Assembly (NCBI GenBank): GCA_039545315.1
Contig: BCIM01000003.1
Span: forward strand, 938,147-1,002,146
Direction of reading: 5' to 3'
Source: Kondoa malvinella
Taxonomy: Eukaryota; Basidiomycota; Agaricostilbomycetes; Agaricostilbales; Kondoaceae
Length of the DNA: 64,000 nucleotides
The position numbers and the translations under genes are program-made. Below, in pieces: positions 37,490-50,198 of this stretch (within the stretch, counting starts at the first letter, position 1; each line of letters starts with the position of its first letter). Under the pieces are notes generated by a model that was not told where the DNA came from, made no database searches, and was given only the letters and a program-made list of their open reading frames with translations.

Positions 37490-38188
37490 GACAAAGAGTC
37501 GAAGGTCACCCGAAGCGGACGTTTTAAGGATCGTCTGGATGCGATAAAGTTGCTGAGCCTTGTAGGCCCCTTGTCAGGATCTTGCTAGTGCTCGGTAAGC
37601 TTTTTTGTTTGAGAGGCTTTAGGTAAAGGGACGATTCAAAGTACAGTACTCGTGAGCTTGAATCCGAGAAGGTGACTTCTTTACGCGATAACGAACGACG
37701 TCGGACGAAAGAGAAAGAGGAAAGCAAGGTCGTGGTCAAGAAGCGAGGCTGCAGTACACGAATGAATTCGTGCATACATAACAGCACCGCACGCCCGCTG
37801 CGACAGGTATCGCCCGATCAATCACGAGATAGATTTGGAAGTAGCTAGACCTGCAGCCATCCGAAAGTGCTAGGTGCATGTAGAGCAGAGGAATAATCTA
37901 GATGCATGATTTGGAAGCGGAAGGCGTGGAAATTATGGTCAGAAGATGAGCGAAAGGTCGATCGAAAAAGGGTTAGGTGCGCCGTGTCACCGCGATGGAT
38001 ACGTGTTGATCTAGGAGAGTCTTGCGCTAGAAACGTCTAGGTCTTATACAGGTCATCGTGTGAGATCAAGAATTTGAGCTTGTCGACAAGCGAGCAACTG
38101 GCCAAAAGGTCCAAGCTGATAGACAGACTTTTGACAAGTCCTAGAGATACCAGAGAAGCGTACGGAATACCCTGTCAAAGCTACAAGC
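37490..38188. other. Intergenic region between divergent genes
   Basis: About 700 bases between the starts of the unrecognised gene and the dehydrogenase. Only short frames without motifs; presumably two promoters. Confidence 0.45.
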
Positions 38189-39332
38189 ATGGCCTCGCAG
38201 CAATATCAAGGATATTTCACCAAAGTCCCCTTCATCGGGCCAGGAAGCCATTTGGGCAGCTGCTCTACTCTGAAATGGCCTAAAGAACCACAAGACCTCT
38301 CTGGGCAGACTGCAATCATTACAGGCAGCAACACGGGCATCGGTGAACAGACAGCGCTATATTTCGCAAATCACGGAGCGCGTGTCATCTTAGCCTGTCG
38401 GACTGCTTCAAAAGCCAAAGCTGCTGCAGAAAGAATACAACAAGCTTGCTCTCGTGAAGCTCAAGTCGAATGCATGTCGCTAGATCTTCTATCATTCGAC
38501 TCGGTGCGCAAGTTTGGGGAAGCCTGGGCAGCAGAAGCCAGATCTAGAGAAGACGGAGGGAGGATCGACTATTTCATTGCAAACGGAGGAGCGCTCTTCC
38601 TAAACAAGCAAACGACTTTAGATGGCCTGGAATCAAACTATCAATGCAACGTCCTATCGCATTTCCTCCTCTCTATTCTTCTTTTACCTTACCTCGTCCT
38701 CTCGCCCAACCCAAAAATCTGCTACGTCTCCTCTTATGCAGCCTTGACCGGAAAACTCGACTTCAACAACCTCAACCTCGAATCCTTACCGAACGAATGG
38801 TCCTTCTTCACTCGCTTTTATCGATCCTTCATGGCGTATGGTCAATCGAAATACGCACAATTGATACTGGCGCTGGCATTACAGGAGAGGTGCTTACAAT
38901 CCGACGATGAGAGGTATAGGAAGATATGCATCACCGCTGTCCATCCTGGTTTGTCTCATCTCTTCTTCTTTGATTTGGCTAACATTGGTACAGGTATGGT
39001 AGATTCGGATATAGGGACGAAAGAGCACTATGGCGTACCACAATGGTTCAACAAGATTATTCGGTTCTGCATGGGTTACATTGCGCGCAGTCAGTATCCG
39101 CGATCAATGTGCTTTCGGACATTAGTGAGAGTGAGTTTTCTGACAGCTACGGAACAAGGAGCGATGCCTACGCTTTGGGCTTGCTTATCTGAAGAAGCAG
39201 TAGACAAGTGCGTTTACATCCTGATCTACAGATCGATGTGCTGATCTGGCTTTTAGGAGAGGATCTTTCTGGGCGGATTGTATACAAGTGCCGTTGCCTG
39301 CTGATGGAGGGGACAAAACATTACAAGAGTAG
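38189..39332 (+). CDS. Short-chain dehydrogenase/reductase
   Basis: NAD(P)-dependent oxidoreductase resembling retinol dehydrogenase/WW-domain oxidoreductase-like fungal SDRs. Start MASQQYQGYFTKVPFIGPGS. Cofactor motif TGSNTGIG (about residues 46-53), ARVILACRTASKA, LDLLSFDSV, ANGGA at the NAG position, catalytic Ser in YVSSYAALTG and YGQSK. After HPG an intron leads to MVDSDIG; two more introns produce the end DKRGSFWADCIQVPLPADGGDKTLQE with stop at 39330-39332. The substrate cannot be told from sequence. Confidence 0.85.
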
Positions 39333-39549
39333 GCTACTGTTCATTTTGCATCGAATATCAGCTAAAGGGGTTTGTCCAGCCGCATGTGGATACGAGCATG
39401 TCAAGATGTTGGTCTTCCTGAGAAGACATTGGCGTAGATAGACGGCCAGGGTAGAGACAGAATAGACAAGAAGAGGGTAGTACAGCAGCATCGCATCACA
39501 CGAAAAGTAGACGAGTAATATACACGAATAGCATTTACACACACAGACC

Positions 39550-40795
39550 TCACCCAGCCAAGCGCATCAACAAGGCAATGGCCAGCACAGCACCAACGAC
39601 ATACATCCATTTCCCACTACCCGCTCGCCCTTTATCTACTTTATGCTCAACCCTAGTCTCCAATCGATGTAAAGGGACTGACTTCTCGTTCGTTGGTGCT
39701 GGTGTAGAAGAAGAGGAAGCGGGTAGGTTGCGTTCTTTTTTGCCCATGTTTGGCAGATCAATCATTTGAGGTAGAGCGTACTCGGGAAAGATGGTCTTGA
39801 ACTTTGCTTGTTTACTATACCAGGCAGTCGTCAATCGATAATAAAGCAGAGTGGAAGCAAGAGAGGGCGTACATGTTCCAAGCATGGCTCTCTTTCGCAC
39901 AACGCTTCTTTTCCGCTTCCGAAGTTCTAATGGCACCAGTCGTTACTTCCTCTTCGAGCATAAAGGAGAGTAGACCGCAGAGAATGGTTTCGATGGACCA
40001 GGCGGGATTCCAGGAACCAGGGTGAAAGTCACTGTCCGCGTGATTGGGTCAGCGATTCGCCCTTCGAGTTGCAGAAGTAATGAAAGTAGGACACAGCTCG
40101 ACAAGCGGATCGAGACAGTGGCATTAGTAATATCAGGCGAGAAACAAGAGCGAAGGAGAAGAGAACGGAGCAGGGCTGAGGAATTACCTCATTGAAGTAC
40201 AAATCTTTCGATCCGGTTGAAATCGACCAGAAGGAGTAAGCATCTTGATTCCAGGTCTGTACAACCTTCAGCCTTTCGAAGCAGCAGCACAGTGCTACGA
40301 AGAGAAGAGCGTACGGTGCGAAAGGATACTGAGCAGTAAAAAGCAGAACACCATAATACCTGTACATCATACAATCTCTTCAGCTAGGTAAAGCAGAAGA
40401 AACCGACTACGCACTCTCCACCTGCATAAGGCGAGTCTTCTGGACCTCGCAGGATGAAGTAGGTCTCAAGTACTATGACACGTTTATCAGCTGCAGGCTG
40501 GAATAGGGACCAAAAGCTTACAATTCGTCTCATTTGGTCTTGCGAGGATGTATGCTGTGTAGAATCTTGTTTATACTAATGCTAGACGAGCAAATAGCGC
40601 CAGGACCTACGAGGTGGTGCCTTGGCCAGGTTCGCGTACTCTGTCAGACAGTGGAGGCTGTAAGCTTGCGAACAAGCTACGGCACGCCTTGCTGACCTTT
40701 CTGTAGCCGCCTGTTCGCCTCTAACAGCAGATAGAGCATATCAGCGTCAGGATACCGCACTCCCTGGAATGTCAACACTTGCGAGTCGGTGCCAT
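39550..40795 (-). CDS. UBC6: Tail-anchored ubiquitin-conjugating enzyme UBC6 type
   Basis: ER-membrane E2 of the ER-associated degradation pathway. Start MAPTRK at 40795, then LQKEYANLAKAPP, YYGVLLFTAQYPFAPY, MLTPSGRFQPDRKICTSM|SDFHPGSWNPAWSIETILCGLLSFML. The active-site Cys is in RKICTSMSDFHP and lies just before an intron. The last exon has a Ser/Pro linker and a C-terminal membrane anchor (KWMYVVGAVLAIALLMRLAG). The order UBC fold, linker, tail anchor is that of Ubc6. TRZ1 diverges from it with a gap of 214 bp. Confidence 0.9.
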
Positions 40796-41009
40796 GATAT
40801 CCTCTCTCTTTCGCTCTATTGCCCTCTTGTCTATTCGTCTATACGGCCTCAGGCGGCAGGTATCTAAGTGTCAAAAGCAACTTGATCGTGGTGTGAGCGC
40901 AACGACGAGTCACCAACAAAGCAAGGCTCAGCAATAAGCGCTGGCCACTTCCTACTGGCAGATCGCAAAGACCTGGCTGCTTCCCTACAAGCGTGTGCCT
41001 CTGTCGCTC

Positions 41010-43985
41010 ATGTCCAAAGTCGCTCAAGACGCCTGGAAAATAACTTCGCTATCGGGTTATACTTCTGACACTGCACCTGCCTTGTCTCTCAATTTCAGCA
41101 ACAAGACTTATTTGTTTGGTGCTGGCGAGAATTTATTGCGAAGTCTGTTGGTGCAGAAACAGACCTTTACGAAATTTGGTCCACTCTTCTTGAGTCAGCT
41201 GGATCAGCAGAATGCAGGTGGTCTGTACGGCAGGTCTCCCTCTAGCCTTGGCAATTTAAATGCTTAGGACGGTGTGTGGATGCTGCAGGCTATGTACATG
41301 GCATGACGGACGCCAAAGTCAAGACAATCGATCTATACGGTCCACAGAATTTGGAATACTATCTAGCTTGCGGTCGTTATGCCCTTAGAAGGTATATTTG
41401 AGCGATTCTATTCCCTTCTTCTCTCATAGGCCGATAGACCAGGGACAACAGTCAATTGTCATCCTGTACCTGCGTTGTCGGCTGATGAACCATTACCTCT
41501 TGCATTGTCCGATACGAACCTCTCCGTCTACGCTATTCCTGCACAATCATCAACTACAACACTAAAACGAAAGCGCTCTCGCTCTTCATCACCTGCACAA
41601 GCAAACAAACGGACCCGTTACGACGACCTGACCACTTCATCATACATCTCGTCCGATCTCCGACAAGCATCTTCTTTCCGCACAGATCAGTTCGACGCCT
41701 CTGAAAGCGAGAATTGGATCAAAATGATCCTAAGCGACATGTTTCGACCCCTAGGCCAGAACTTGGAAGGGAAACGGACACCCGCATGGGATCCACGAAG
41801 ACTTTCACCACCTCCAAGTCAAACAAGGGATGTGGTTTCGTATTTGTGCATAGGACCAAAGATGAGGGGGAAGTTCAAAGTGGAGAAAGCGAAAAGTTTG
41901 GGTGTGAAACCTGGACCTGATTTTGGGAAATTGGTGCAGGGTGAGAGTGTGTTTGTGGATGGACGTGAGGTCAAGCATGATGATGTGGTGGATGTGGGTG
42001 AACCTGCTTCTGTGCGTTTCTTATCTCACAAGGCAGAGGGAAGCTGACATAGATGGAAAGGCGGTCTTGGTGTTGTGTTGTCCGGATGAAAGCTATATCG
42101 AATCTGTATTGGACAACACAGAGAAGATAGAAGATATTTTGGCTCAACAGGAAGCGAAATTGATCTGCGTGGTACATCAGACGTCTTCAAATGTACTGGA
42201 GAACGAGAAATATCAAGAATGGATGCTTTCTTTACCTCAGGGTGTACAGGTCAGTTGCAGGTTTCTCCTTCAGTCTTTGTACTGATGTGGAAGCCTGAAA
42301 TGTGACAGCACTCAATAGCAGCACCAGGGTACAGCTCAGATAGCGTTACATTTGTCAGTACAACTTTACAGCAAATGCGCCGCAGTCGGCTGGATCCTTC
42401 CATGTTCCCTATACCAAAGTACAACCTCGCGCCTCAGAAGAAGCTTGCCGATTGTACGTCTTGCATTCATCCGATCGAAAAAAGCTGACGTTGGTCTAGT
42501 AACTGCTCTTTCATCACTCTCCTTACAACCTCTATCCTCACTCCGCATCTCATCAACCGGTTCATCTCTCCCACCATCGACTCTCCGCTCAATCGATTTC
42601 TCACCAGATGATGCAGAAGCAGAAGCTCATCTCGCCCTATTGAAGCTACCAAGCGAATCTCCGCTTTGGCCGCAGATCAAAGAACGAACAGAGAAAGCTT
42701 GGTCTGACTATATCGACCTAGTGCCGAAAGTCAAAGCTAGTATAGCAGATGCGCCTGCTAGAGAAGCTGTACCCGGCGGCGATATCGTCATCACGACGCT
42801 AGGGACAGGCAGTGCTGTTCCTTCGCAATACCGGAATGGTTCGTCATAAGCAAGCGATTCGGTCTGTTGACTGATTGTGTTTGTCCTGGTGAACAGTCAG
42901 TTCTACCCTCATCCGCGATCCTCAAAAAGGGACAAGCTTCATGCTGGATTGTGGAGAAGCTACTTGGGGTCAGATGTGTCGCCAATTCGGTGTTCACGAA
43001 GCTCGGGATATGCTCTGCGCGCTGGATTTCTTCTTTGTTTCTCATATGCATGGGGATCATCATGGTGGTTTGCCATCCCTCCTAGCTGAACGAGCAAAGG
43101 TGCGCATGCGCTTGAGACTTTGAAAGAAAAGTAGCTGAAAGAGAACAGGCAGCAACTCGTTCACCGCTTTACATCGTCGCGCCACCCTATATCAAGACAT
43201 ATCTATTCGACGTTAACGCACTAGAAGATCTAGGTTTAGACGATATCACGTTCTTTGACGCGAATCGTCTGTTGGCTTCAGAGATAGACTTTGCGGATGT
43301 CCGGTTTCAGCAAATGCTCGATAATTCTGGTCTGACCAGCATGCGGACTGTACTGGTCGAGCATCGAGCCAGATGCTTTGGCCTGGTACTGGAAGGTCGT
43401 GAGGGCTGGAAAATCGTGTAAGTCTCCGAACGAGATCGAAAGTATGGATCTGATGGCAGAAGCAGCTTCTCTGGCGATACTGGACCTTGTTCTGCGCTCG
43501 TTGAGGCTGGCAAGGACGCTACATTGCTCATACACGAAGCCACTATGGAAGATGATCTGGTCCATCTGGCTAAATCAAAAGGGCATAGCACGATTGGACA
43601 AGCATTGTCTGCCGCAAAAGAGTACGCTTTATCTCAACGTTGCGGTCACTCGCAATGATTAATCATCTTGTATAGCATGAATGTTCAGCATGTCCTGCTC
43701 AACCATTTCTCTCAGCGCTATCCCAAAATGGCCAGCTTCGAAGGTCAAGGAACAGACAGCAAGCCCATTATCGCTGTAGCTTTCGACGGCTTCAATATTG
43801 CAATCAAGGACATGTGGAAGATGCATCATCTTTACCCTGCCATATCGGCCATTTCGCAAGAATACGAAGCGGGGCTGAAAGCTGAACCGAATCCACCGAA
43901 AGCAGTCAGAGGCAAAACTAGTACGAAACCGGCTAAGAAACAGAAGAATAAAGCAAAAGAAATTGCAGCACCTGTAATTGTGTAA
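41010..43985 (+). CDS. TRZ1: tRNase Z, long form (tRNA 3'-end endonuclease)
   Basis: Removes 3' trailers from pre-tRNA in nucleus and mitochondria. Start [14 protein letters not shown] at 41010. The degenerate N-terminal half has [20 protein letters not shown] and [25 protein letters not shown], with a Ser/Lys/Arg-rich insertion ([21 protein letters not shown]). The C-terminal half has [38 protein letters not shown] and the metallo-beta-lactamase motif [18 protein letters not shown]; later [17 protein letters not shown] holds a metal ligand, and the tail is Lys-rich. Half a dozen introns. Stop at 43983-43985. Confidence 0.92.
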
Positions 43986-44088
43986 ACTACGCATTTGTAT
44001 CACTTTGCATCGTCGTCACTCATCATGCATTCCTTTCGTTTTGCATTGTCACTCGGATCAATGCGAGCACTTTGCATGCTTCAACAAT

Positions 44089-44118
44089 AGATCTATCAAT
44101 CTTAGATCTATCAATCTT
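44089..44118. repeat. Perfect tandem duplication of a 15-bp unit
   Basis: AGATCTATCAATCTT occurs twice in a row between the convergent TRZ1 and IBA57 genes. No function is implied. Confidence 0.8.
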
Positions 44119-44138
44119 TGTGAAGATCATTTCCGCTT

Positions 44139-45577
44139 TTATACCCGATCTTCCCACCACCCAGGCCTGAAACCCTTCACGCTCCATCCCTCGCCCACAC
44201 TGAAGCTGTTCTCCATCCCTTCCAATCGCAACAACGCTAACCCGATGCTAACCTTTTCACCCGTTTCTCCACTTGTCACACTTAGACTGGACAAGAGTTT
44301 GCCTGCCGGTCTTGGTTTGCTAATTGTTGACGTTAAAGGCCGGACATCTGTATGCAAGCTTGGGAAATTTTCTGGATGTGACGATGGCGAAGGTGAGAGG
44401 AAAGTCGTGGGCAAGAGGGAGGGCGGTTCACTGCACCATGATGAGCTGAAATAAGTGGAAGAGATGAAGGGGACATACGGTTCATCAGAAGGGTAGATTC
44501 GCACAGGCACGATACGCTTTCGAGTCACTCCCGTGTGATGCGTTCTCGACGTCAATTCTTGTCCGACATAGCAACCTTTCTTAAAATCGACTGCAACCGG
44601 ATCAGCTATATCCAGCGCTGAGAAGATAGACATACTGCCTCCCATGTAGTCCAGATTACTTTCCAGCGGTATACTTGTCCCAGGGATCAGATCATCCGGT
44701 CCTTCAGGTATTCCCAATCTAATCCTATGCATATGATAATAGTTCTCATCCACAATCTCCGGTCTAGGTTGTTGTTGCCTCCATTCATTCTCGCTTCTAG
44801 ATTGCTCAGGCCACCAACGTTGAAACACATCTTCAGGTTTTCTCGCTTCATTGGAATACCTCAGAAACCTTTTGCCTAATGTTGCATTTGCGGCGCGAGA
44901 ATCATGTCGAAGACCAGTAGAGTCTTTGAGTTGTTGGTAATCGAGTGTAGAACCTATTTGTCCAGGGAAAGCAACGTCCACACGCCAATCTTGAGAAACG
45001 TCGGTCATTTTCACTTTAGAGCGCAAGATGAATCGTTTGAGAAAGGTCAGCAATGGTGTAGAGATGGCTTCGTGGTGCTCTATGAGAAACTCTTCTTCTG
45101 GTTGAGCGGGAGTGGATAGTTCTGGTGCTGTGCCTTCTCGTGGCGGTATGCCTAGTGTAGGGATGTGATGGATGAAGACATCGTATAGCACACGACCCTG
45201 CATTCACCTATGAACAGAGATCACACGAAAATCAAGAAGAAGAAGCGAACAGCAGCGTTGAAGATTCCCCCATAGATCGTTCCAGCGTATCGACCCTTGA
45301 AAGCATCCATGTCATTCGATATCATGCCTTGTAAGAATTTGGAGCTGTCCCTTCCAGACACACGTAGGAAGCGACGAGAGCTCAGAGGAGCGATTTTGAT
45401 GTTGCGTGCATGACGAGAGGCAGAAAATGCTCGAACAGAGATGCGAATGGAAGGCACGCAAGTACACAGGGGTATCACTGTTCTAGACTTGCTGCTGCTG
45501 CTGCTGCTACCTAATCTGGGTATCATCGTCTTTGGGATATTTGGCTGTTGCTCGCGAACGACCGACAAAAGCAGCAA
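44139..45577 (-). CDS. IBA57: Mitochondrial Fe-S assembly factor IBA57/CAF17 (GcvT-like)
   Basis: Folate-binding-like protein needed for maturation of mitochondrial 4Fe-4S proteins. Start [11 protein letters not shown] at 45577 or, more likely, [16 protein letters not shown] at 45526, a basic Ser-rich presequence for mitochondria. Then [26 protein letters not shown]; after an intron [56 protein letters not shown] and the family signature [24 protein letters not shown] 33-nt in-frame intron (GTATGT..TTCAG) probably follows DEP. The end [10 protein letters not shown] fits the family. Its start is within a few to 54 bp of the ARP4 start. Confidence 0.93.
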
Positions 45578-45580
45578 ACG

Positions 45581-47106
45581 ATGCCTATCTATGGTTCTGA
45601 TGAAGTGTCGGCCGTCGTGCTGGACATGGGCACAAATACAACACGAGCAGGGTCAGTTTTTGAGCGCTGAGCTGGCTGCAAGAGGTGACACTTTCGCGCA
45701 ACAGCTATGCAGGTGAAGACACGCCGAAATCAATCATCCCTTCAAGCTATGGCTACATTCCAGGTCAAAGCGACGATCAGCAAGCGAAATACTTCTTTGG
45801 TCACGCCGGTCCTAACATTTGGCGACCACAGCAACAAATCTTGAACCCGCTTAAAGACTCTATAGTAGAGGATTGGGCCGCTGCAGAGAAGCTCATTGAG
45901 AACGTGTTGCAAGATGGGATGCGCATAGAATCATTGGAAGAGAACCCGTTGTTGGTCAGCGAGCCAGCTTGGAATACGTCTGCAAACAAGGAGAAGATGT
46001 GTGAACTTGCTTTCGAGCAGTGGAAGACTCCTGCGTACTATTCTGTTGACAAGGCTGTGCTGGCGAGTTTTGCTTCTGGGAGAGGAACTGCACTGGTAGT
46101 AGATGTCGGGCAGGATTCGTCCAGCGTGATACCGATCTATGATGGTTTCGTACTCAAGAAAGGTCAGCTTGTCATCACCCCTGATCCTTCTATACTGATG
46201 TCTTCAACAGGCATACAAAGATCACCAATAGGCGGAGATCTCATGTCTCAACTCTTGCAGACCCATCTACGCACCTCACCAGTTCAAATCAATCCACATT
46301 ACCTAGTCAAGCAGAAATTCCCTATCGAACCCCGTCTCGCTTCACGCGCAATACTACACACGAACCGCATACCAAACAGCGGCGATCCTAATTGTCTCAC
46401 TACACCTTCGTTCGCGAACTATGCCGAAATGCAAGTCATGCATGATGTTAAAGAATCCATCTGTGGCATGTTTGAACAAGCGTGGAACGATGCGGGTGCA
46501 CAAGCGAAGGGTGCAAAGCTATACGAGTTTCCGGATGGATATAATGATTATTATGGCGCCAACCCAAGATATGTCGTTCCGGAAATTTTCCATCAACCTC
46601 AGCAATTACTACCTAAAGAGGTGCGCTTTCTCCCTTTCCAAAGTATGCCATTCTAACTGGTCCGATAGTACCTACAAAACCCTCGACCTTCGACAAGCTC
46701 AACTATCCCATTACCGCAACTCTCAGAAGCCGTTCCCTTATCACACATGATCATCAACGCTGTAAACGCCTGCGATGCTGATGTCTTACCTCAACTCCTT
46801 TCCAACATTGTCCTTGTGGGCGGATCGACGCTCTTACCTGGATTCGCGGAACGGTTACAATTCGAAATCAACACTGTCGCCGCTGGAGTAAGCTTCCTAT
46901 ACTTGTACTTTATTTTGTCACATGCTGATACACAATGATAGTTCAAGACGAAACTTCACGCTGCAGGACCGTCAAGCGAGAGGAAATACGCTTCTTGGTT
47001 GGGTGGCAGTATCTTAGCTTCTTTGGGCACGTTTCATCAGCTTTGGATTTCGAAAGCAGAGTATGAGGAGCATGGGAAGAATATCGTTTTGAAGAGGGCA
47101 AAGTGA
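45581..47106 (+). CDS. ARP4: Actin-related protein ARP4
   Basis: Nuclear actin-related subunit shared by NuA4, SWR1 and INO80 complexes. [24 protein letters not shown] is joined by an intron (GTCAGT..AACAG) to [20 protein letters not shown]. Then [80 protein letters not shown] and the actin C-terminal [33 protein letters not shown]. Short introns between. The divergence from actin in the ATP pocket is that of Arp4. Stop at 47104-47106, about 300 bp before the first base of the left arm of the inverted repeat that can be checked. Confidence 0.93.
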
Positions 47107-47651
47107 TGTGGAAGCAAGTAGGGTTTGTTGGTTGAGGTGACGAAATGTACAAGTGGTTTTTCTGCTGTGACCAGCTGTGATGACAAGCTTCACAACCGAT
47201 CTCGTTATCTAGCATGCTGCTCTTCTCAACTCGTTCAGACTCGGGCACGCTAGAGTGAAAATTGTGGATGCCTGAATCAGTTTCCACACGACGGGCAAGG
47301 GAGGTGTCCCGGTCAACCACTTGTTTGTAACTTGACCGGCTGTCAAGTTTGCTGTCAATTGGGCCCACATCGGAGATAAGCTGGAGCGCTTAGATGGGAT
47401 TTTCCAGCGTGAGCCTCTCGAAAAGAACGCTGCATTGAAGCGATAGGTGCTCGCCGGCACACGCGTAAAGCAGTCTGTACACTCGAGCTCGCCTCGTGGT
47501 GTGAGATTAAGCTGAGCATTTTTGTAAATTTCAATTTCAAGACAAGGGAATTTGATACGACTGTATACATTGACAAAGAGTATCCCGCATTGATGTGTGT
47601 GGCAGAGTTTGCGTTTCAGGCTTCGGTCTAGCCATGAAAGCAAATGTCGAG

Positions 47652-48376
47652 CTACATAGAGAAGACTGAGTTCTCAGGATACTCATGTTGCGGCTGCAGC
47701 TTCGTCAGCTGATGACACCCTGCAGCAAGCTGGAAGCCACTCACAGGCAAACTGATGACTCCCGACTTGGCCACTTTAGGCGAGTACGAAACAAAGTGCT
47801 GTTCTCGGTTGTCGTGCTTCGAGTGCCCGTGAGCGTTGACGTGTCGAACAGCAGTGTCGCCGCAGGAGAGTCTTCGAGTGAAATCGTCGATGGTGCCATT
47901 CATAGCGAGACGAAGTTCTTCAGCTGAAAACGTTTGACAGAAAGTCAGCTGCTTTTGTCGTCTGCATGGACATGCGAAGACTTACCAGCATCGCAAATCC
48001 TTTTGACATCAGCGGCCCTGACCTCTGACCATTCTGGCTCATCGAATNATCCATGACCTTTGATTCGCTCTTGCAATTCGTGCATTGCTTGCTTCAATTC
48101 TGCTTTACCACGAGCAACAACCTCTTGATTCACCAGATGAGTCTGTTCTCTTTCCTGATCGGTATGATGCGCCAATCCGTCCTAACAATCACACGAGAAA
48201 GTCAGTGCAGACAATTACTTTCAACAAAGCGACTAACACCTAGCGTGTCGAGCATATCATTGATTGTTCCTCTAATGACTGAGCAGCGGGAGCGAAGACA
48301 CGTCAGATAAAGTGGTGACGGATTAACATGACTCACTTTCACCAGTAGCATGAGCGGTGTGAATGATGTCTTGCAT
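47652..48376 (-). CDS. Small helical protein of an unrecognised paralogous family, left-arm copy A
   Basis: Four exons; intron phases 1, 0, 1. Exon 1 encodes MQDIIHTAHATGE, exon 2 (41 nt) IIRGTINDMLDTLG, exon 3 DGLAHHTDQEREQTHLVNQE...GKAELKQAMHELQERIKGHG...VKRICDA, exon 4 AEELRLAMNGTIDDFTRR followed by a His/Ser-rich tail (182 residues in all). One residue is undetermined (n at 48048). The right-arm copy differs in its tail. I do not recognise the family; no signal peptide or membrane segment is seen, and the middle is probably helical. Confidence 0.6.
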
Positions 48377-48876
48377 AATTGGAGAAGTGAAGAGTGTTAT
48401 CACAGTTTTAATGGTTGTACGAAGAGAGCAAGAGAAAGAGAGAGGAACCGTTCGCTCGCGAGAATTTGGTCATGCGAATGCGTGCGACTGGTGCCGGCGC
48501 GCACGACGTACGACAGAAAGCTTGGGAGAACAAGGATCTCTAGATTCGCACGCTATGGTATGCAACACCTTGGCGTTCCAGAGGTTGTGCCACAGAAGTG
48601 ACTCACAAAACTGACAGAAGAATCGCTGTCAAAGCCTGGGAAGACTAAGCGGCGAAGCCTTGTAGTCAAATGATGTATTCGTATACCACCAATCAATGAC
48701 GAACGTAGCCTTCGTGAGCCAGCAGCGAAAATTTGTCGTCGTCACGTCCANTTGCGACTCGCGAGCAGGAAAAGAGGATCAAGTTGTTTGTACCTGAGGC
48801 TGAGAATGGCTATGACAGACTATCACACTACATATCGTCATTNCATTGCTCCAGAAGACTCGCTCTTATCCCTTAT

Positions 48877-49622
48877 TCACTTGCGAGCTAAACAGCTGGA
48901 AGAAGCATCTGAGGTATCTGAGGAAACCTCGCCGAAATCAGGTGCTGAACGGCGGACAGTCGATCTAAGCGGCTCGTCGGTAGAAGGCGTCCAGATGTGG
49001 TCGGTGAACGGAACAGCCTTGTAATTGTTGCTGAGTTGCGGAAGTGTANTTGACCGGCGAAGGGGAGACAAGCAGTCATCTCGTTTGAAGGGAGCAGAGT
49101 GTGCTAGACCAGTAATAAAGCAATCTATGGTCGAATTGAGGTCGAGTCGTAAGCCCTCCGCTATAAGGTTTGAGTCAGATTGGACGAAGAGTTGAGGAGA
49201 GGTGATGAGAACTCACTTGCGATGTATGCGCTCCTCACACCTGCTTCTATTGCTGTATTCCATTCCTCTCGTCCAGCGATCCTGCAGCCGATTACTGATT
49301 GACCTTTTAGATCGGCCATATTCTTTTGCAAGTCAAGTTTGCCTTGCTGAATGATTTGCATGTTGCGTAAGTGCGCGAACTGAGCGTAGTGAAGCTCGCT
49401 GGGAGAGCTATCGAGTCCGTTCTGTGGTAGCGCAGAGGTTAGTGTGGTTGTTAGGCCATGTATCGCAGGCGATACCTCTAGCGCGTCAAGCATTTCATTG
49501 ATGCTCGCTTTGATGACTGCACATAGCCATGCTTTTTAACCGACATCTCTAAATCATAGAGAAGCAAACGGACTGTAACTTTGGGCTATTGTGATTCGAT
49601 CGACGCAAGCTTGGACGCCCAT
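48877..49622 (-). CDS. Small helical protein of the same family, left-arm copy B
   Basis: Mirror copy of 61790-62535; see that entry for the exon-by-exon reading. 192 residues with undetermined bases at 49049 (in exon 4). Same exon pattern as copy A: 41-nt second exon and intron phases 1, 0, 1. Conserved texts are IIKASINEMLDALE, QQGKLDLQKNMADLKGQ and EGLRLDLNSTIDCF. Confidence 0.6.
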
Positions 49623-50198
49623 TTGATGGAGGCAAAGAGGTGTGGTTTGAGGAGCGTAAGCAACGATGAGAATGGTCAGACGAGAGAAGCAAGCAAGAAG
49701 GAGCAAGATTTTGTCATGCCAAAGGCAATCGCGGAAAGAATCGCACGGGCAGATGAACAACTGCGAGGAGACAAGAGCATCTGCCGTGAGTCGTCGAGGA
49801 ATACGTTGTGCGCCAGCGGATATGTCGATAAGGCAGGAGAGCTTTGTGAACTTGACTGCCACCACTTGTTTCCCCCCTTGCCTCTTTTCAATNGGGATTC
49901 AAGGCCAGCAGCATCAGATCCGATCCTTTGATAAAGCAGAGCAGCCATTAGCAAAACTCGAGTCGTTGATGCGAGCAGAAGGAAGCACTTCTCGATTTTG
50001 TGCAGTGCAACAGCGTTGCCGTATTGACTGGCTCTCTTGCGTGGCTTGAGCTGTGCTTCTTGTGTAGTAATTGCTCTCCCTGGCTACTTTCGGCGGACGC
50101 AATCTCCCGTATCTGTGTTCACAAGATCTACCGATAACGATTTACATACATTGAACGGATATCCTATCTACACACAACAACAGCCCAGTTCAAAGTCA
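49623..50198. other. Arm region without a supported gene (left)
   Basis: 576 bases between copy B and the 189-residue gene, both minus strand. Several overlapping short frames exist on both strands, with one undetermined base at 49893; none shows a motif or splice continuation. Confidence 0.4.

Noticed and set aside
49581..50049. Overlapping frames of 116 and 127 residues in the arms
   Set aside because: They lie between supported genes, overlap in different frames and show no motif or sensible introns.
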